From assembly GCA_000507305.1 (NCBI GenBank), contig DF240038.1, positions 102,265 to 166,264 of the forward strand: 64,000 nucleotides of DNA, given 5' to 3'. The stretch is from Breviolum minutum Mf 1.05b.01. Lineage: Eukaryota > Sar > Dinophyceae > Suessiales > Symbiodiniaceae. The notes under the pieces were generated by a model. It saw nothing but the letters and a program-made list of their open reading frames with translations. It ran no database searches and was not told the DNA's origin. A program made the position numbers and the translations under genes. Shown here one piece after another: positions 52,905 to 63,760 of the stretch. Position 1 is the stretch's first letter. Each line of letters starts with the position of its first letter.

Positions 52905-52975
52905 GGCATGGTCACTATCACCTACCTACATCACCAACTTTCAACACATCACCCGCTGGTCTCATCTTCCCCAGG
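52905..52975 (-). repeat. dispersed segment, partner of 61030-61095
   Basis: Its reverse complement (GGGGAAGATGAGACCAGCGG, GTGATGTGTTG, TTGGTGATGTAGGT) matches plus-strand sequence at 61030-61095. Confidence 0.6.
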
Positions 52976-53531
52976 CTCTCAGGCATAGAAACTCATGTAC
53001 GTCACACAACAACCACAGGCCTCGCAAGGACGGAGGCAATTGTCATCTTCAATTCGAGGTATCCAAAATTCATGGATGATAAAGTGCTTGGCGAAACACT
53101 TCTTGCAGTATTGGCATTGGAGTTTCTGGGCACTGCCACACACAGATCGGGAATCCTAAACCTCCATCCCCAGCAATCAACCATCATATTCTCAGATGAT
53201 GAGCAAAGGGTGTCCAATCGCCTCCTCAGTATTTAGCTTCCATGAAACATATGAAACCATTCTCAATACCATTCTCAGGTAAGGTTTCATGGATCCCTAA
53301 GGGCCCTAGGATCATCCGGATAACTTCCCAACTCCGTTCCACTCATCGCTGCGGAAACATCGCACCTCTTCATGTTCTTTCCAGGTTCTTCTGGAAGCCG
53401 TTGGATCCTCAAAGGTGCGAGTCCAAAAAATCTGTCAAATTCTCAAAAAAGATCCATGTTCTAAATTGAAATCCCAACTTGGGGAAATAACCAAAAACGA
53501 CGTTAGTTGGTATCTGTGAAGAGGGGGTTAC

Positions 53532-53636
53532 AACATCCACTGGCTGTTGTTGCTGTTGTGGCTGTTGTTGCTGTTGTTGTTGTTGTTGCTGCTGCTGTTG
53601 TTGTTGTTGTTGTTGCTGTTGCTGCTGTTGCTGTTT
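53532..53636 (+). repeat. trinucleotide tract (TTG/CTG)n
   Basis: About 35 units of mostly TTG and CTG. The minus strand is CAA/CAG and would encode glutamine if translated. No flanking coding frame is recognised. Confidence 0.9.
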
Positions 53637-53811
53637 CGAAACCTAACCTACTCAACCTGAGTCTCTAGACTCTACCCATCAAACTGACATAGAGTGATTC
53701 GTTCAGCGTGTCGACGTCCAATGTGTTTTCCAAAAAATGCGTGATTGAAAGAGGAATCACCTCATCTAACGTCACTACTTGGTGCTTGAGCCACATATTT
53801 GATAAGCATTA

Positions 53812-53914
53812 CACACCTGTAAACTAACATAGCCCATGGAAAATCAATAATTTCTTGATGGTATTTACCAGGAAGAATGAACATTCTCATGGGCTATGTT
53901 AGTTTCAGGGAGGG
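53812..53914 (+). repeat. foldback element, family E, TA flanked
   Basis: CACACCTGTAAACTAACATA is mirrored by CTATGTTAGTTTCAGGGAGGG. TA lies at 53810-53811 and 53915-53916. Confidence 0.85.
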
Positions 53915-53964
53915 TATAGTCAACAAAAATCATTTTCCCAAATAAGGAGTGAACTAAAGATCAT

Positions 53965-54830
53965 CTGGGGTTTTTCGGGCCATGCAATGTTGCAAAGCTG
54001 TCTTGCCATCCCCACGTATCATGTGAAGGTTCTGCTCTTGCTCTTGCCGTTTGAAGATCAATGATGTACTCATATAAACCTGGGTCAATTTTGTGGAATG
54101 CTGTAAAACACTTTTGTGAAATTCCTCAAGTTTTCATGGATTTGGGGTAAATTTTGGGCAGTGCTGATTGCTTCGTCATTGGCCCGTTTGTTTCCCAAGA
54201 GGTTCAGATTTCATCTTCTCAATGGCGTAGGCAAGCAAGTTGGAGCAAAGTCGGTTCATGCTGTCAATGTTGGCACTGACGTGCTCATAGATCTCTTCCA
54301 AAACACTCATAGTTCGACTGAAAAGCCGACACCAAAGATCCAGTTAGCACCTCCAAAAGGCCAACTGTCGAATGCTTCAACTCGACCACCTTCAGAATGA
54401 CATGGGAAAGAGGGATCCGAGGCTTCAAGTTAGGACGGGCTTGTCCCAACTCACCGTCAAATTGAGCACCCCAAAATTCTGCATGTGCTTTTATTTTTTG
54501 GACTTTGTCCCTCTGTTTTGACTCCTCAGCACCAAACGCACCTGCCACGACTCCTGGTGTTGCTGCATGTCGCCTCGAATCATTGCCATAAACGTAGGTC
54601 CAAAGCACATGGCTATGGACTACCATCACATCTGCCGGTTGTCCCACCGCCACTGAACATCTGGGCTGTGCCACTGCATAAAGCGGATTGAGCACCTGTG
54701 GTGGGGTTATCCCATCGAATGGATAGAGATCGGCATTTAGCTCGATCACCAATCTCCCGTTCTTTCTCTCTTCCACTGCTGCAGCCACCAAGTCAACCTT
54801 TGCAAATTCAAAATCTACTTGGCACTCCAA
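53965..54830 (-). pseudogene. decayed gene, unknown protein, read in several frames
   Basis: The best frame (54830-54285, 181 codons, opening near an ATG) holds NGRLVIELNADLYPFDGITP, VVHSHVLWTYVYGNDSRRHA and KIKAHAEFWGAQFDGELGQA. Near 54,320 protein-like sequence moves to another frame (EEIYEHVSANIDSMNRLCSN), then near 54,190 to a third (NDEAISTAQNLPQIHENLRN), and near 54,090 back to yet another (TQVYMSTSLIFKRQEQEQNL; GDGKTALQHCMA). About 280 codons of one protein can be followed with at least three frame changes. The C-terminal part is helical. No family is recognised. A family A element starts within about 10 bp of the N-terminal end. Confidence 0.55.
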
Positions 54831-54839
54831 CGTGCATAT

Positions 54840-54935
54840 CTAGGTGGTGGTTTCAACCCATTGAAAAAAATTGTCAAATTGGATCACTTCCCCAGGTAGG
54901 GGTGAAAATAAACAAATGTCTAAAACCACCGCCCA
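54840..54935 (+). repeat. foldback element, family A
   Basis: CTAGGTGGTGGTTTCAACCC to ATGTCTAAAACCACCGCCCAG, with core GGATCACTTCCCCAGGTAGG. Confidence 0.9.
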
Positions 54936-55079
54936 GCCATAGTATGCCTCTGTTTGAGCAAATGAATAAAAGCACACATATATCATATTTATACGATTTA
55001 TATACACACTGATGACTCGTACAAACCACACGTGCTCGGATCTTCCCTCTCCATGGAGATCTATGCCCAACCCCCAAGA

Positions 55080-56430
55080 CATAACTGAAAATTGATGGTT
55101 GGAAGACTACTTTAGTATCTATACTTTCCTTTTAAAATGGTCCCTTTGTAGGGGACATGTTCATTTTCGGTGGTGTAGAATCATTTTCACTCCATTCTGA
55201 AAGGAGGCAAAGCCGGCATAGATCCAACCCCCCCAGTAGTCAGCATGAAAACTGTTGCAAATTAGTCAGCATCCCACATTGACTTCCTCCATCTCGAGGA
55301 AATAGTTGCGTCCAAATACAGTAACTCTTTGATATGCATATCTGGGCAAATCACAGCTGCTTCACACATCTAGGTTTTCAAGTCAGTTCAAACATGCAAG
55401 AGACCCGTACCAAAACAGTGAAGGCGCTTAAAGTATCTTGTCATCCAAACATACATATTATGTTTCTTTTTGGCTCACCCAATAAGCTTGAACCAAATTG
55501 GTAACGAAAATGGTACTCAACGATCGTTAGAACGTTGGGTCCGTTGGGTGGTATTATGATCCCATTTAGGGGGACAAATCTACACCAGCATATCAAAATG
55601 TTAATAACAAACAAAGGTCCAACCCCCCTTGCGATCTATAACTGCTTGTTTGCTATCTCAATAGTTACTCGATCTACTTATGCCAGCATCTTCCACGTGT
55701 ACAACATGCGTACCCATTTCCCGTTAGAGTAGCACGCAAAAAAAAGTCAAATGTTTTATGTCCTTGCAATATCCAGGTATACTACCGTGAGCCACCAAGT
55801 AAGCTATCATATGATAAAAGGACACCAATTACATTCCATGAACTAGTATTCCCATGAGGGGCGTTTATTAAATTCAAGTTCTCCCCGCAAAAAAGAAGAA
55901 GGGAAACTATGCTCGTCACAGAAATTGGAGAAATGTGTTCGTCACACTGGATCATTTCCCTAAGGATTTTAACATCAACTTTCTCTAAGCACCATTTTGG
56001 TAGGAAATAAACATACCTAAACATACCTAAACAACCAAAGGTCCCTTTCCTCGTCATGGCCATATTAAAAAAATAGCCGAGCATCGCAGCAGCTTACATC
56101 TTCTTTGGTCATGGGAATCTCCACCACCTGAACCAGTAAACCCAAAGACACCATGTTAGGCATCATCATCTAGGCAAAAACTTAGGTCCAAACTGGACGA
56201 ACAGTTGACAACTTTTAGGGGCAGTTATATACATTTGAAAAAAAACACCAAATTTAAAGGGGCTGGTCGGGTATAAGGGACGATGAAGCAAAGTTTTGCC
56301 TAGTATAGATGAGTGAGTCGTTTACAGGAAACCATGTAAGCACACCATCTGTCAAATCTTAACATTAACCTGGGTAAGTTTGACAAGAACTGTCGCACTG
56401 AACACCCTAAATGTATCATTATGCGCAGCC
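55080..56430. other. gene-poor stretch
   Basis: A decayed E element (GATGGTTGGAAGACTAC at 55093; GGACATGTTCATTTTCGG at 55154) opens the stretch. After that I see no repeat of the named families and no convincing frame. Confidence 0.4.
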
Positions 56431-56437
56431 CTAGGAA

Positions 56438-56552
56438 ACATGATGGATCCATGTATGGTAGATTTACCTGCATTTAGTTGTTTTTTTACGGGAAATGTAG
56501 GTAAACCAACAAAAATATACCGAACATACCATCTATACATGGATCCTACATG
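56438..56552 (+). repeat. foldback element, family K
   Basis: ATGATGGATCCATGTATGGT and TTTACCTGCATTTAGTTG pair with GGAAATGTAGGTAAACCAAC and TATACATGGATCCTAC. Confidence 0.88.
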
Positions 56553-56680
56553 GGATCCTGGATACTTTGTCATGTTAACCCTGCCACACCGTCTGCAACA
56601 ACTGTGAAAATTAACAGATTTTAGGCCTAAAGGTCCAATCCTGGTAGGCAAAATTTGAATCCAAGGTAGGTAGAAACACA

Positions 56681-56842
56681 TGAGCCACGAAAGACAAAAG
56701 AAAAAAACTCCTACTTTTTCCATTGGTTCCTGGTTGGTTAATAGGGATCCTTATTTCATGGTTTATGATAATTTCCACATAACTGGGTAGTATAATCACT
56801 TATATATATATACAACAAATAATTAGTTTTTTTCATTGCTCG
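56681..56842 (+). repeat. foldback element, family J
   Basis: TGAGCCACGAAAGACAAAAG, then ATTGGTTCCTGGTTGGTTAA, TAGGGATCCTTATTTCATGG and TTTTTTTCATTGCTCGC. Confidence 0.8.
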
Positions 56843-57293
56843 CATAGCAACAACAAGCAAGTCTGTATGGCCTGGCATGGTGACTTCACGTGACCACTTC
56901 AAGATCATGGGTTAAATAAGTAACCTCCAACGATCGGGGGCTGAAGTTGATAAACATCTTGAATCACACTAAATTCATATTTTTCTGGCCGGGGCAAATT
57001 ATCATTCCAAACACTGAATTGAGGCTTGTTTTGGTAGGATTCCCCCGCAAGAATCTACGTTTTGGATCAGGCTCGCCAACCGAGCAAAAGTTCATCCTTA
57101 CAAACAGGTTCAGTTCATGGTTGCTTACAAAGAAGGCCCCGTCGCCAGATAGGAGGAAGGTTGTTATAACTCCACGTATAAGACTTATAATTTTACAACA
57201 CCAGTTACCGACTTATAAGACCATTTTCAGGAAAGAAGGACGACTTGTTTTTACAAAAATCACTCTCAAAGAGTGCTTATTTCGTGATTCCCC

Positions 57294-57611
57294 TCAAATT
57301 TTGCCTTCAGAACATCCATATTTTTTTGGGGGGGACACTTCTCCAAAATTTAGTGTCTGCCTCAAAAATTGGCTCAAAACATGGCGCCAATAACTTTGCC
57401 AGATCATTTCGAGACACTCCAAATTGTTTGGCTGTTGTTTCTCTACCAAAACCTCCCAGCGGCCGGAATGAACGCTGATCCACACCTGTGCTCCAGTGCT
57501 ATCAAAGGAAGATGCAGCCAAAGATATTCGAACTGCATCAGGCCTGCTTGTTTGGACCACCAAAAAATGGCGGCAGAAGTTATCCACGTGGGACCCAATG
57601 GACGCTAGCAA
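57294..57611 (-). CDS. hypothetical protein fragment
   Basis: A 105-codon frame. The first about 82 residues are strongly protein-like (VDNFCRHFLVVQTSRPDAVR; STGAQVWISVHSGRWEVLVE; QQPNNLECLEMIWQSYWRHV). The tail (GEVSPPKKYGC) is probably past the end of the exon near 57,365. The plus frame at 57369-57608 is its shadow. No domain is recognised. Confidence 0.45.
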   Translation of the reverse strand: MLASIGSHVDNFCRHFLVVQTSRPDAVRISLAASSFDSTGAQVWISVHSGRWEVLVEKQQPNNLECLEMIWQSYWRHVLSQFLRQTLNFGEVSPPKKYGCSEGKI

Positions 57612-57642
57612 TAACCACCAAAATTCAGGACAAACCCCCTAT

Positions 57643-57795
57643 AGCCATCCAGTCGAATATACCGATTGAGGATCGATGTTTAGGGGCCACCGACAACCGT
57701 CTCCTGAGGCGAGTTTGGCTTTTAGGGGTTCCAAACTCACACGTAGATCGTCAGAAGTCAGGTATGACTGGAGGATGGCTTGGCTGGATGTCATA
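57643..57795 (+). repeat. family G element, long form
   Basis: GCCATCCAGTCGAATATACC to GTATGACTGGAGGATGGC, then GGATGTCATAGGG. Confidence 0.5.
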
Positions 57796-57909
57796 GGGAA
57801 CCCTTGAAGTACGGAAAGTTTCACCATCCTACTGTCCAGTACTGACCTACCCAAGATTTCAGAAGTATATAGCAATACCACATAGGCTTCAAAATTTTTG
57901 CACAACCCG

Positions 57910-58530
57910 CAAAATAAAGCCTCGTTTCCTAGGGGTGAAAACGGGGAAATTGGGGGGGAGGTGCAAGGTGCCCTTCAATTCGGATGATTTGTCATATCAA
58001 TTTGGGGGGCTTCCCGTTTCCCAAACGGTCAAGTCAATTTGGGTTTTCCCCATGTCAGGGGGACTTTGGATTGATGTGTTTTTTTGGTCAAACATACCTG
58101 GAGCCGCTACTTCTTAAGGTGAAAACCCCCCCAAAAGCAAGGCCGGAAAACTCCAACAACAAACAATGGTCATTTGGGTTCCAGGTATAAATACTAAAAA
58201 GCCTATAGGCAACACCTTGGGTTCGTTGGGGTTGAAAGGATTATAATATATTCAGGTAAAAATGAAGGGCTTTTTTCAACAAGTCATGATAAGGATCTCT
58301 ATGAAGGTCTAGTAGCCAACCTGTATAGTGGAACCTGAACCTTCCAGTTTGGGTGTGAAATGGTTCCTCAAGGCTGTCAATTCACCATCCCTTAGGGTTT
58401 AATTAGAGCTGGAAGGCCTTGGAAGGTACATCCAAGTTTTGATTTTTCATTGCCTGAATTTCAAAGAGATGCAAACTGATCAGGTCAGGACTGTAACCAA
58501 AAAGTTGAGCACGCGCTTCCCCTTCATCCA
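57910..58530. other. no supported gene
   Basis: A G-rich run lies at 57951-57962. I see no repeat of the named families with both ends. Confidence 0.35.
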
Positions 58531-58532
58531 CA

Positions 58533-58696
58533 TACAAGGTGGGCCCAAAAAACAACTATAAATGGGACCGGATAGATTTTGAACATCTACAAGGTAGGAC
58601 TAGTTATAGTTACAAAGCCCCATAGGGTTATTTCATCCCCAGTTACCCATTTGTTCTCGGCCATTTTGGCCTCATGTCACTCCCCTTACACCTTGT
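58533..58696 (+). repeat. foldback element, family F
   Basis: ACAAGGTGGGCCCAAAAAAC, then ACCCATTTGTTCTCGGCCAT and CTCCCCTTACACCTTGTAG. Confidence 0.65.
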
Positions 58697-58779
58697 AGTT
58701 GCTCGTATAACCTGGTAATACCCACACCCACACCATATCAATTTGTAAGCATCCCTGCACCTTTGCAATCTCCCATCTA

Positions 58780-58912
58780 GAATGTCCCAGGAATTTAGTA
58801 AATGGTTAGGATCAATGGGTTAGAACCTACTTATAAATGGGATATATTAGGGTTATAACGTTATAACCCACTGATCCTAACCATCCTAACTTCCGTCCCG
58901 GGACATCCATCT
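58780..58912 (+). repeat. foldback element, family D
   Basis: AATGTCCCAGGAATTTAGTA is mirrored by CTAACTTCCGTCCCGGGACAT. Confidence 0.8.
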
Positions 58913-59019
58913 ACACCTCCGGTTGAACCCCGCCTCTTTTGGTAGCTGACCGTGGTACCTTGTGCCACCAGTACCAACTCTCCAGAAGCCGACAGGTCCT
59001 CTGGTCCATTTGGTCAAGG

Positions 59020-59124
59020 ATCATCCCATGATTTGGTTCAGTGGTTAGGAGAAAACCCCCATTTATAAGCCATAAAAAGGCCATTTGGAAGGGGAACAAC
59101 CCGATCCTTAGGGGACAACAACTA
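59020..59124 (+). repeat. family C element, right arm lost
   Basis: TCAAGGATCATCCCATGATT, AAAGGCCATTTGGAAGGGGA and CAACCCGATCCTTAGGGGAC are present. Confidence 0.7.
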
Positions 59125-59140
59125 ACCAAATAGTTATATA

Positions 59141-59257
59141 TACTGGTTGTTGAATAGGGATCCTTATTTCATGTTTTTTTTTTAATAATCCACACATAAG
59201 TGGGTAGTAGAATCCCCTATACCCTCAACAACCAGGGGCCCTTTTTTCATTGCTCAA
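59141..59257 (+). repeat. foldback element, family J
   Basis: TACTGGTTGTTGAATAGGGA and TCCTTATTTCATG to CAACAACCAGGGGCCC and TTTTTTCATTGCTCA. Confidence 0.8.
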
Positions 59258-59299
59258 ATGTCAAAAGAAAACAACCACCAGCCAGTGACAAGCAAGGTA

Positions 59300-59880
59300 C
59301 AGTAAGGGTGGAAATACCCAGTTGTAACTGAGATATAAGCCCAGGAATTAAACCCTACTGAACCCCCAGTTGTATTGCATAAGTAGGAATAAATCCACTA
59401 ACAACAGGTCGGGGGGGCGAAGTACTGTAAGAACCAAACGGCAAAGTTTGCGTAAGAGTGTTTGGATGGGTTTTTGGCAACTGTTTACCCGGGTTTTCTT
59501 TCTCGATTTCAATCTTCACTGACTCAACGAATTCCAAAAAAGTGAGCCACGCACACACACCCTAAGAATCCTTTCACCCTTCCCGGAAAGAGTGGTTTTT
59601 TCGGGGGATCCAATCTCATCCTCAGGATATTTCAGGAGGACGTCATGGATTCATTCTTCGGGACATACCATTCTACTGGCTCGGGGTAATGACTGGATCC
59701 TGATCATCGCTTTTTATAAACCCTATATCCATGGCTAGGAAAAACTGAGGTCCCCCGCTAAAACTTTTTTAAACTGTGTAACTTCTAGTGAGTTACCTGG
59801 AAAAACAAGGGGTTGTTCGGGTATAAGGGACGATAAACCAAAGATTGGCCAAGAAATGGGTATTTACAATATCCCTATAC
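59300..59880. other. no supported gene
   Basis: A 67-codon minus frame at 59355-59558 is Pro/Thr-rich and unconvincing. Confidence 0.35.
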
Positions 59881-59883
59881 AAC

Positions 59884-60291
59884 CTAAACGACCAAGGATT
59901 CACGGGTTTTCAGCTGAGCTAAACCCAAGAGACAACGACTGTAAGTCTGGTAAGTTGCCGTTATAACGGCAATTTCAAACATATCCCTTTGGTACAGGAT
60001 GACGTTGAATATGTTCTTGGAAACAAATCTCCAAACTCTCACAAAATTTGGCCGTACTTTGTGGAGACTCATCTCAGAATCAAAAAACTGCTTGAATGTC
60101 AAGAATCTCAAGTTCTTAGCAATGCTCATAGCAGAAAAGATCTCGCATATTATCACAGATGTATGTAGCAATTGACTCTGCTGTATTGACTCCATGTTAA
60201 GTCTGCATCCAAAGAAGTCATCCATTTCCAGGTGTACTATTGCCATATAGGATCCATTTATATATATGGCATATGTACCTACATTTGACAT
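59884..60291 (-). CDS. possible exon, unknown protein
   Basis: A 135-codon open frame in AT-rich DNA, longer than expected by chance, with mixed helical and hydrophobic character (HTSVIICEIFSAMSIAKNLR; HKVRPNFVRVWRFVSKNIFN). It overlaps a family K element at its N-terminal end (60246-60332), so the native part would start after about residue 16. No domain is recognised. Confidence 0.3.
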   Translation of the reverse strand: MSNVGTYAIYINGSYMAIVHLEMDDFFGCRLNMESIQQSQLLHTSVIICEIFSAMSIAKNLRFLTFKQFFDSEMSLHKVRPNFVRVWRFVSKNIFNVILYQRDMFEIAVITATYQTYSRCLLGLAQLKTRESLVV

Positions 60292-60332
60292 AAAAAATCA
60301 ACCAATTGCAAGTAAATATACCATGCAAGGAG
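60246..60332 (+). repeat. foldback element, family K
   Basis: ATAGGATCCATTTATATATA and TGTACCTACATTTGACAT pair with GCAAGTAAATATACCATGC. Confidence 0.7.
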
Positions 60333-60619
60333 CATCTGGGATTTACTATTCTTGTAAAGCGGTGGAAAACCAAACATGTTTTTGTTTGAAGAAAATCAGA
60401 TGCATCCAGTGGTTGGTTAGCCTATACAGAACCTGTTCTTCTACAAGTTTGTTGGGATCGTAAAATGCACATTCACCTGAAGTATGCCAACCCGCAGACT
60501 GAAAATCCAATTGTCAGTGGTTAGTTTAAACTAGCTTATTGAGGACCCTTTAAGTGCAACAACGGCCCCTTAAGATATAGTTCACAAACCTGAGGTTATT
60601 TCCAAATCGCTCTCTACTA

Positions 60620-60720
60620 CTGTTGATGGAAGAAATCCTGCACCAGTTGATAGGTAGCTTATCCCATTATTTACAGGGTTTTATACATCCCAAGTGCTGC
60701 AGGATTTCTTCCATCAACCG
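60620..60720 (+). mobile_element. foldback element, family B, TA flanked
   Basis: CTGTTGATGGAAGAAATCCT is mirrored by AGGATTTCTTCCATCAACCG. TA lies at 60618-60619 and 60721-60722. Confidence 0.9.
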
Positions 60721-60886
60721 TATGAAGGGATTTTAGATATCCCAGCACCAGCTATACGGCGGCCTCTCCTGTTGCGTGACTGCTTCTCCCCCAGGGCGAC
60801 TCATCTGCAAGGAGACACGCACTGGAAGTCCAGGACGGAAGACCTTTCGGAATTCGAGGCTCTGGGCGGTTCAAGAATGGGATATA

Positions 60887-61015
60887 CTTGGATGTCCCTT
60901 TGGAAGTTAGTATCAATGGTTAGGAAATGGGGTATAACTTACTTATAAATGGGAGATTTAGGGGTTATACCCCATTTACGAACCATTTATTTACTAACTT
61001 CCTGGGACATCCAAG
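60887..61015 (+). mobile_element. foldback element, family D, TA flanked
   Basis: CTTGGATGTCCCTTTGGAAG is mirrored by AACTTCCTGGGACATCCAAG. TA lies at 60885-60886 and 61016-61017. The centre has GGGGTATAAC/GGTTATACCCC. Confidence 0.9.
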
Positions 61016-61029
61016 TATACCTGATAGTC

Positions 61030-61095
61030 TTGGGAAGATGAGAATGGCAGAGGAGCCAGTGATGTGTTGGAAAATTGGTGATGTAGGTGAGTGAT
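61030..61095 (+). repeat. dispersed segment, partner of 52905-52975
   Basis: GGGAAGATGAGAATGGCAGA, GTGATGTGTTGG and TTGGTGATGTAGGTGAGTGA match the minus strand at 52905-52975. Confidence 0.6.
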
Positions 61096-61218
61096 GACCT
61101 AGAATTTATACTCTAGGATCGGATTGCAAACATCAATCATTCAATCCTATTTTTGGAATACCTTTGGATTCAAAGGGACGATGAACCAAAGATTTGGAGT
61201 CAATTTGGGCATTTCCCA

Positions 61219-61373
61219 CTTGGATGTCCCACAGGAAGTTAGGATCAAAGGTTAGGATCAGTGGATTATAATCCCAAAAAAATCCCATTTAATCCCATTT
61301 ATAAGATTTGGTTATAACTACCCGATTGATCCCATCACCATTGATCCGAACAAACCCGTCCCGGGACATCCAA
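61219..61373 (+). repeat. foldback element, family D
   Basis: CTTGGATGTCCCACAGGAAG is mirrored by ACCCGTCCCGGGACATCCAA. Confidence 0.82.
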
Positions 61374-61912
61374 AAAACACCATGTCACATTCCCACCACC
61401 ACCTCCCGACCTCCAAGCCATCACTCAACATCATCGCCACTTGCAGATCGGAGCCTTGGTATCGTACCTCGGCCGGGGGGACAGGCTGTCGGCAGGCCTT
61501 GCCAGGTGGGGTCCAAAACACCCAGTTTTACCCATGGAGTGGTGGGATTTTCCCCTTGTTTCAATGGCCGAAAATTCCAATGGGCCAATGGGTTTGCCTG
61601 TGGTTTATTTCACCCTCCCTAAATCCTCCCTAAGAATCATGGGATCTCAAAACTGGTGGTTTGGAGATCCCAGAGCCCTGCCATAGAGAGTCAAACCCCT
61701 CCATAGGAGGGTCCAATGATTCTTAGGGCTACTTATATAGTTATAACTTGTTATAACGTTATAACCACGATTTATTTAAGTGGTTTCTGGGCCCACCTTC
61801 TATAAGAACCATAGGGATCTCAGACTTCATTGTGGTTCTTTGCAGGTCCCCAAGAGTTCCCCTCGGTCCAATGATTCTGAGGATGGCCATCCAAATTGGC
61901 CTATCCAAATAG

Positions 61913-62045
61913 GACATCCAGGCCAATACTGAAACTTAGAGCAGATATGACATATGACTTGACCCCTTTTCTCCCCCCAAAACAAAAAAACACACCGTTC
62001 ACCTCAGGAGGAATATTTATCTATTTTATCTGGATGTCTATAGGG
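61913..62045 (+). repeat. family G element, long form
   Basis: GACATCCAGGCCAATACTGA to CGTTCACCTCAGGAGG and TCTGGATGTCTATAGGG. Confidence 0.55.
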
Positions 62046-62049
62046 TTAT

Positions 62050-62555
62050 AAGTCCTAAACCTCAATTCTGTTGGATCGTTTTGCAAGTATTCCCTTGAAC
62101 ATTTTCCATTTGAGGAATTCCCAAACCGGCGGGAGGTTGATGCTTCATGGCTATTGATCGGCTTCCCCTATAGCCTTCCAGTTATACCAACCTTGAGGAT
62201 CGGTGTGAGGTTGGACCCACAAAAACTCATAGAGAGCCCAACGTGGTGAAGCAGTTGGGTGAAACAACCATGAACGATTTACATTCCCCAGAAGATGTCC
62301 TATGGTTCTCAATATGTTCTCAATCCTTCCCATCTACTTTACTCTTGCTGTTATTTCTGATGATAGATTTTTTAATTGCATTGATTTCAATACACTGCAA
62401 AAAGGCAAAAAATCAATCAGTTTTGGGGCAGTGCGCATCAACCCCAGCCAGATTTAGTATAGAAAATGGCAATCCTGGCTGCTCATTTGTTCATCTCTAA
62501 CCGCCTTAGTGCTCAACCTCCAAGCTGGTCGAACCACATGTATCTCGTCCTTTTC
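62050..62555. other. no supported gene
   Basis: No convincing frame and no complete repeat. Confidence 0.35.
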
Positions 62556-62559
62556 CTTA

Positions 62560-62655
62560 CCCATAGGGTCCATGGGACTGGAATATTAGCCTACATGATT
62601 AGTTGATTGTTGTAGTAAATGCAAAATCAGTATACCATACATGGATCCTACGGGC
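62560..62655 (+). repeat. foldback element, family K
   Basis: ACCCATAGGGTCCATGGGAC to CAGTATACCATACATGGATCC, with GATTAGTTGATTGTTGTAG in the centre. Confidence 0.75.
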
Positions 62656-62739
62656 ATGGAAAATGGTTTCTTCTTGGCCCATTTTTGCTCATCATGATAC
62701 ACCACACCCAGCAACTTCACATTGAACTCCTCAGTTTTG

Positions 62740-62972
62740 GCACGAAAAAAAACCACGGGCCCGTTCCATTGAATCTTTGTTGTTTGAAAGGGATCGTTAT
62801 AATACTGCTGATGGAAGAAAACCTGCACCAGTTGATATGATTTACAATGTTTTATACATTTCTGGAGGTGCAAGATTTCTTCAATCCACAATAAAAGCTT
62901 AATATAACCCCTATATAACTGGGTAGTATACTCCCCTGAATAACCCAATCAACCACCGTTTTTTATTGCTCA
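62740..62972 (+). repeat. family J element split by a family B insertion
   Basis: GCACGAAAAAAAACCACGGG and GAAAGGGATCGTTATAA lie before the insertion. TATAACCCCTATATAACTGG and TTTTTTATTGCTCAATTGG lie after it. Confidence 0.75.
62805..62891 (+). mobile_element. foldback element, family B, TA flanked, inside family J
   Basis: CTGCTGATGGAAGAAAACCT is mirrored by CAAGATTTCTTCAATCCACA. TA lies at 62803-62804 and 62892-62893. Confidence 0.82.
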
Positions 62973-63097
62973 ATTGGCAGTCAAAGGTGCTGGCAGTTGC
63001 TGGGTACCACTTTGCTTCTCTCCCGTGGCACTGAAGACAACCTCACAGCAAAAAGATGGGGAGGCGATTGGATCCATATAGGGGGGGATTAACTTTA

Positions 63098-63194
63098 CTA
63101 GTTGGTGGTTTCAACCCATTTGAAAAATATTAGTCAAATTGGATCATTCCCAGGTAGGGATGAAAATAAAAAATAATTGAAACCACCACCCAGT
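63098..63194 (+). repeat. foldback element, family A
   Basis: CTAGTTGGTGGTTTCAACCC to TAATTGAAACCACCACCCAG. This is close to the consensus and serves as the reference copy. Confidence 0.92.
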
Positions 63195-63350
63195 TTAAGG
63201 TGGCCCATGATAGAACGTTGGGATATAACTTTTAATGAACATGTGAGTTTTGGTGTTCGTTTTTTTGAAAAGATGTAACAGAAGGTTCGCTCTTCAAATT
63301 AAAAAAAAAGACATCACTGAGAAAGGTTGGCTACCAGGCATTACAAGACA

Positions 63351-63735
63351 CTAGAAGTGATGTCCAGGTGTGAAGGTCCCTGATGAACTCCATGTGGATG
63401 TCAAATCATCTGGCAGGGTGATCCTCCGCAATGAATTGCAAAGTCTCTGCAGTTGGATCTGGAAGAAAACCATCAGGAATAAATGTGATGTCCAATCGTT
63501 TGTGAAACGCATTGGGGGGTTTGGCGCCAGGAGTGTTTCGATCACTTCTGTTGATTTGGCTTTTGATTGGTCCTCTTCCTTTGTGTGCTTTTCTCGCCTT
63601 CTGGGGCTGTTCGGTACTGTGCGTTTGCGGTATTTTTGTCCTTTGGCTCTCTTTGAAATGGTCTGTCTGGCATGTCTGGTTATTTGAGTTTGAGAATACC
63701 CAGAGTTTGGAGAGCGAAAGCCCGAAGGCTCCCAA
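63351..63735 (-). pseudogene. gene fragment with a frame change, unknown protein
   Basis: One minus frame reads PPNAFHKRLDITFIPDGFLP and TAETLQFIAEDHPA, ending in a stop at 63406. The overlapping frame carries on with LPDDLTSTWSSSGTFTPG. Together they look like about 70 residues of one protein with a shift near 63,415. The N-terminal part (63735-63560) is basic and low complexity, and the plus frame at 63370-63687 is the shadow. No domain is recognised. Confidence 0.4.
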
Positions 63736-63760
63736 GAATTCAAAAACTCATCGATTTTGA

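Noticed and set aside
53532-53636. Polyglutamine gene on the minus strand
   Set aside because: No protein-like frame on either side of the trinucleotide tract.
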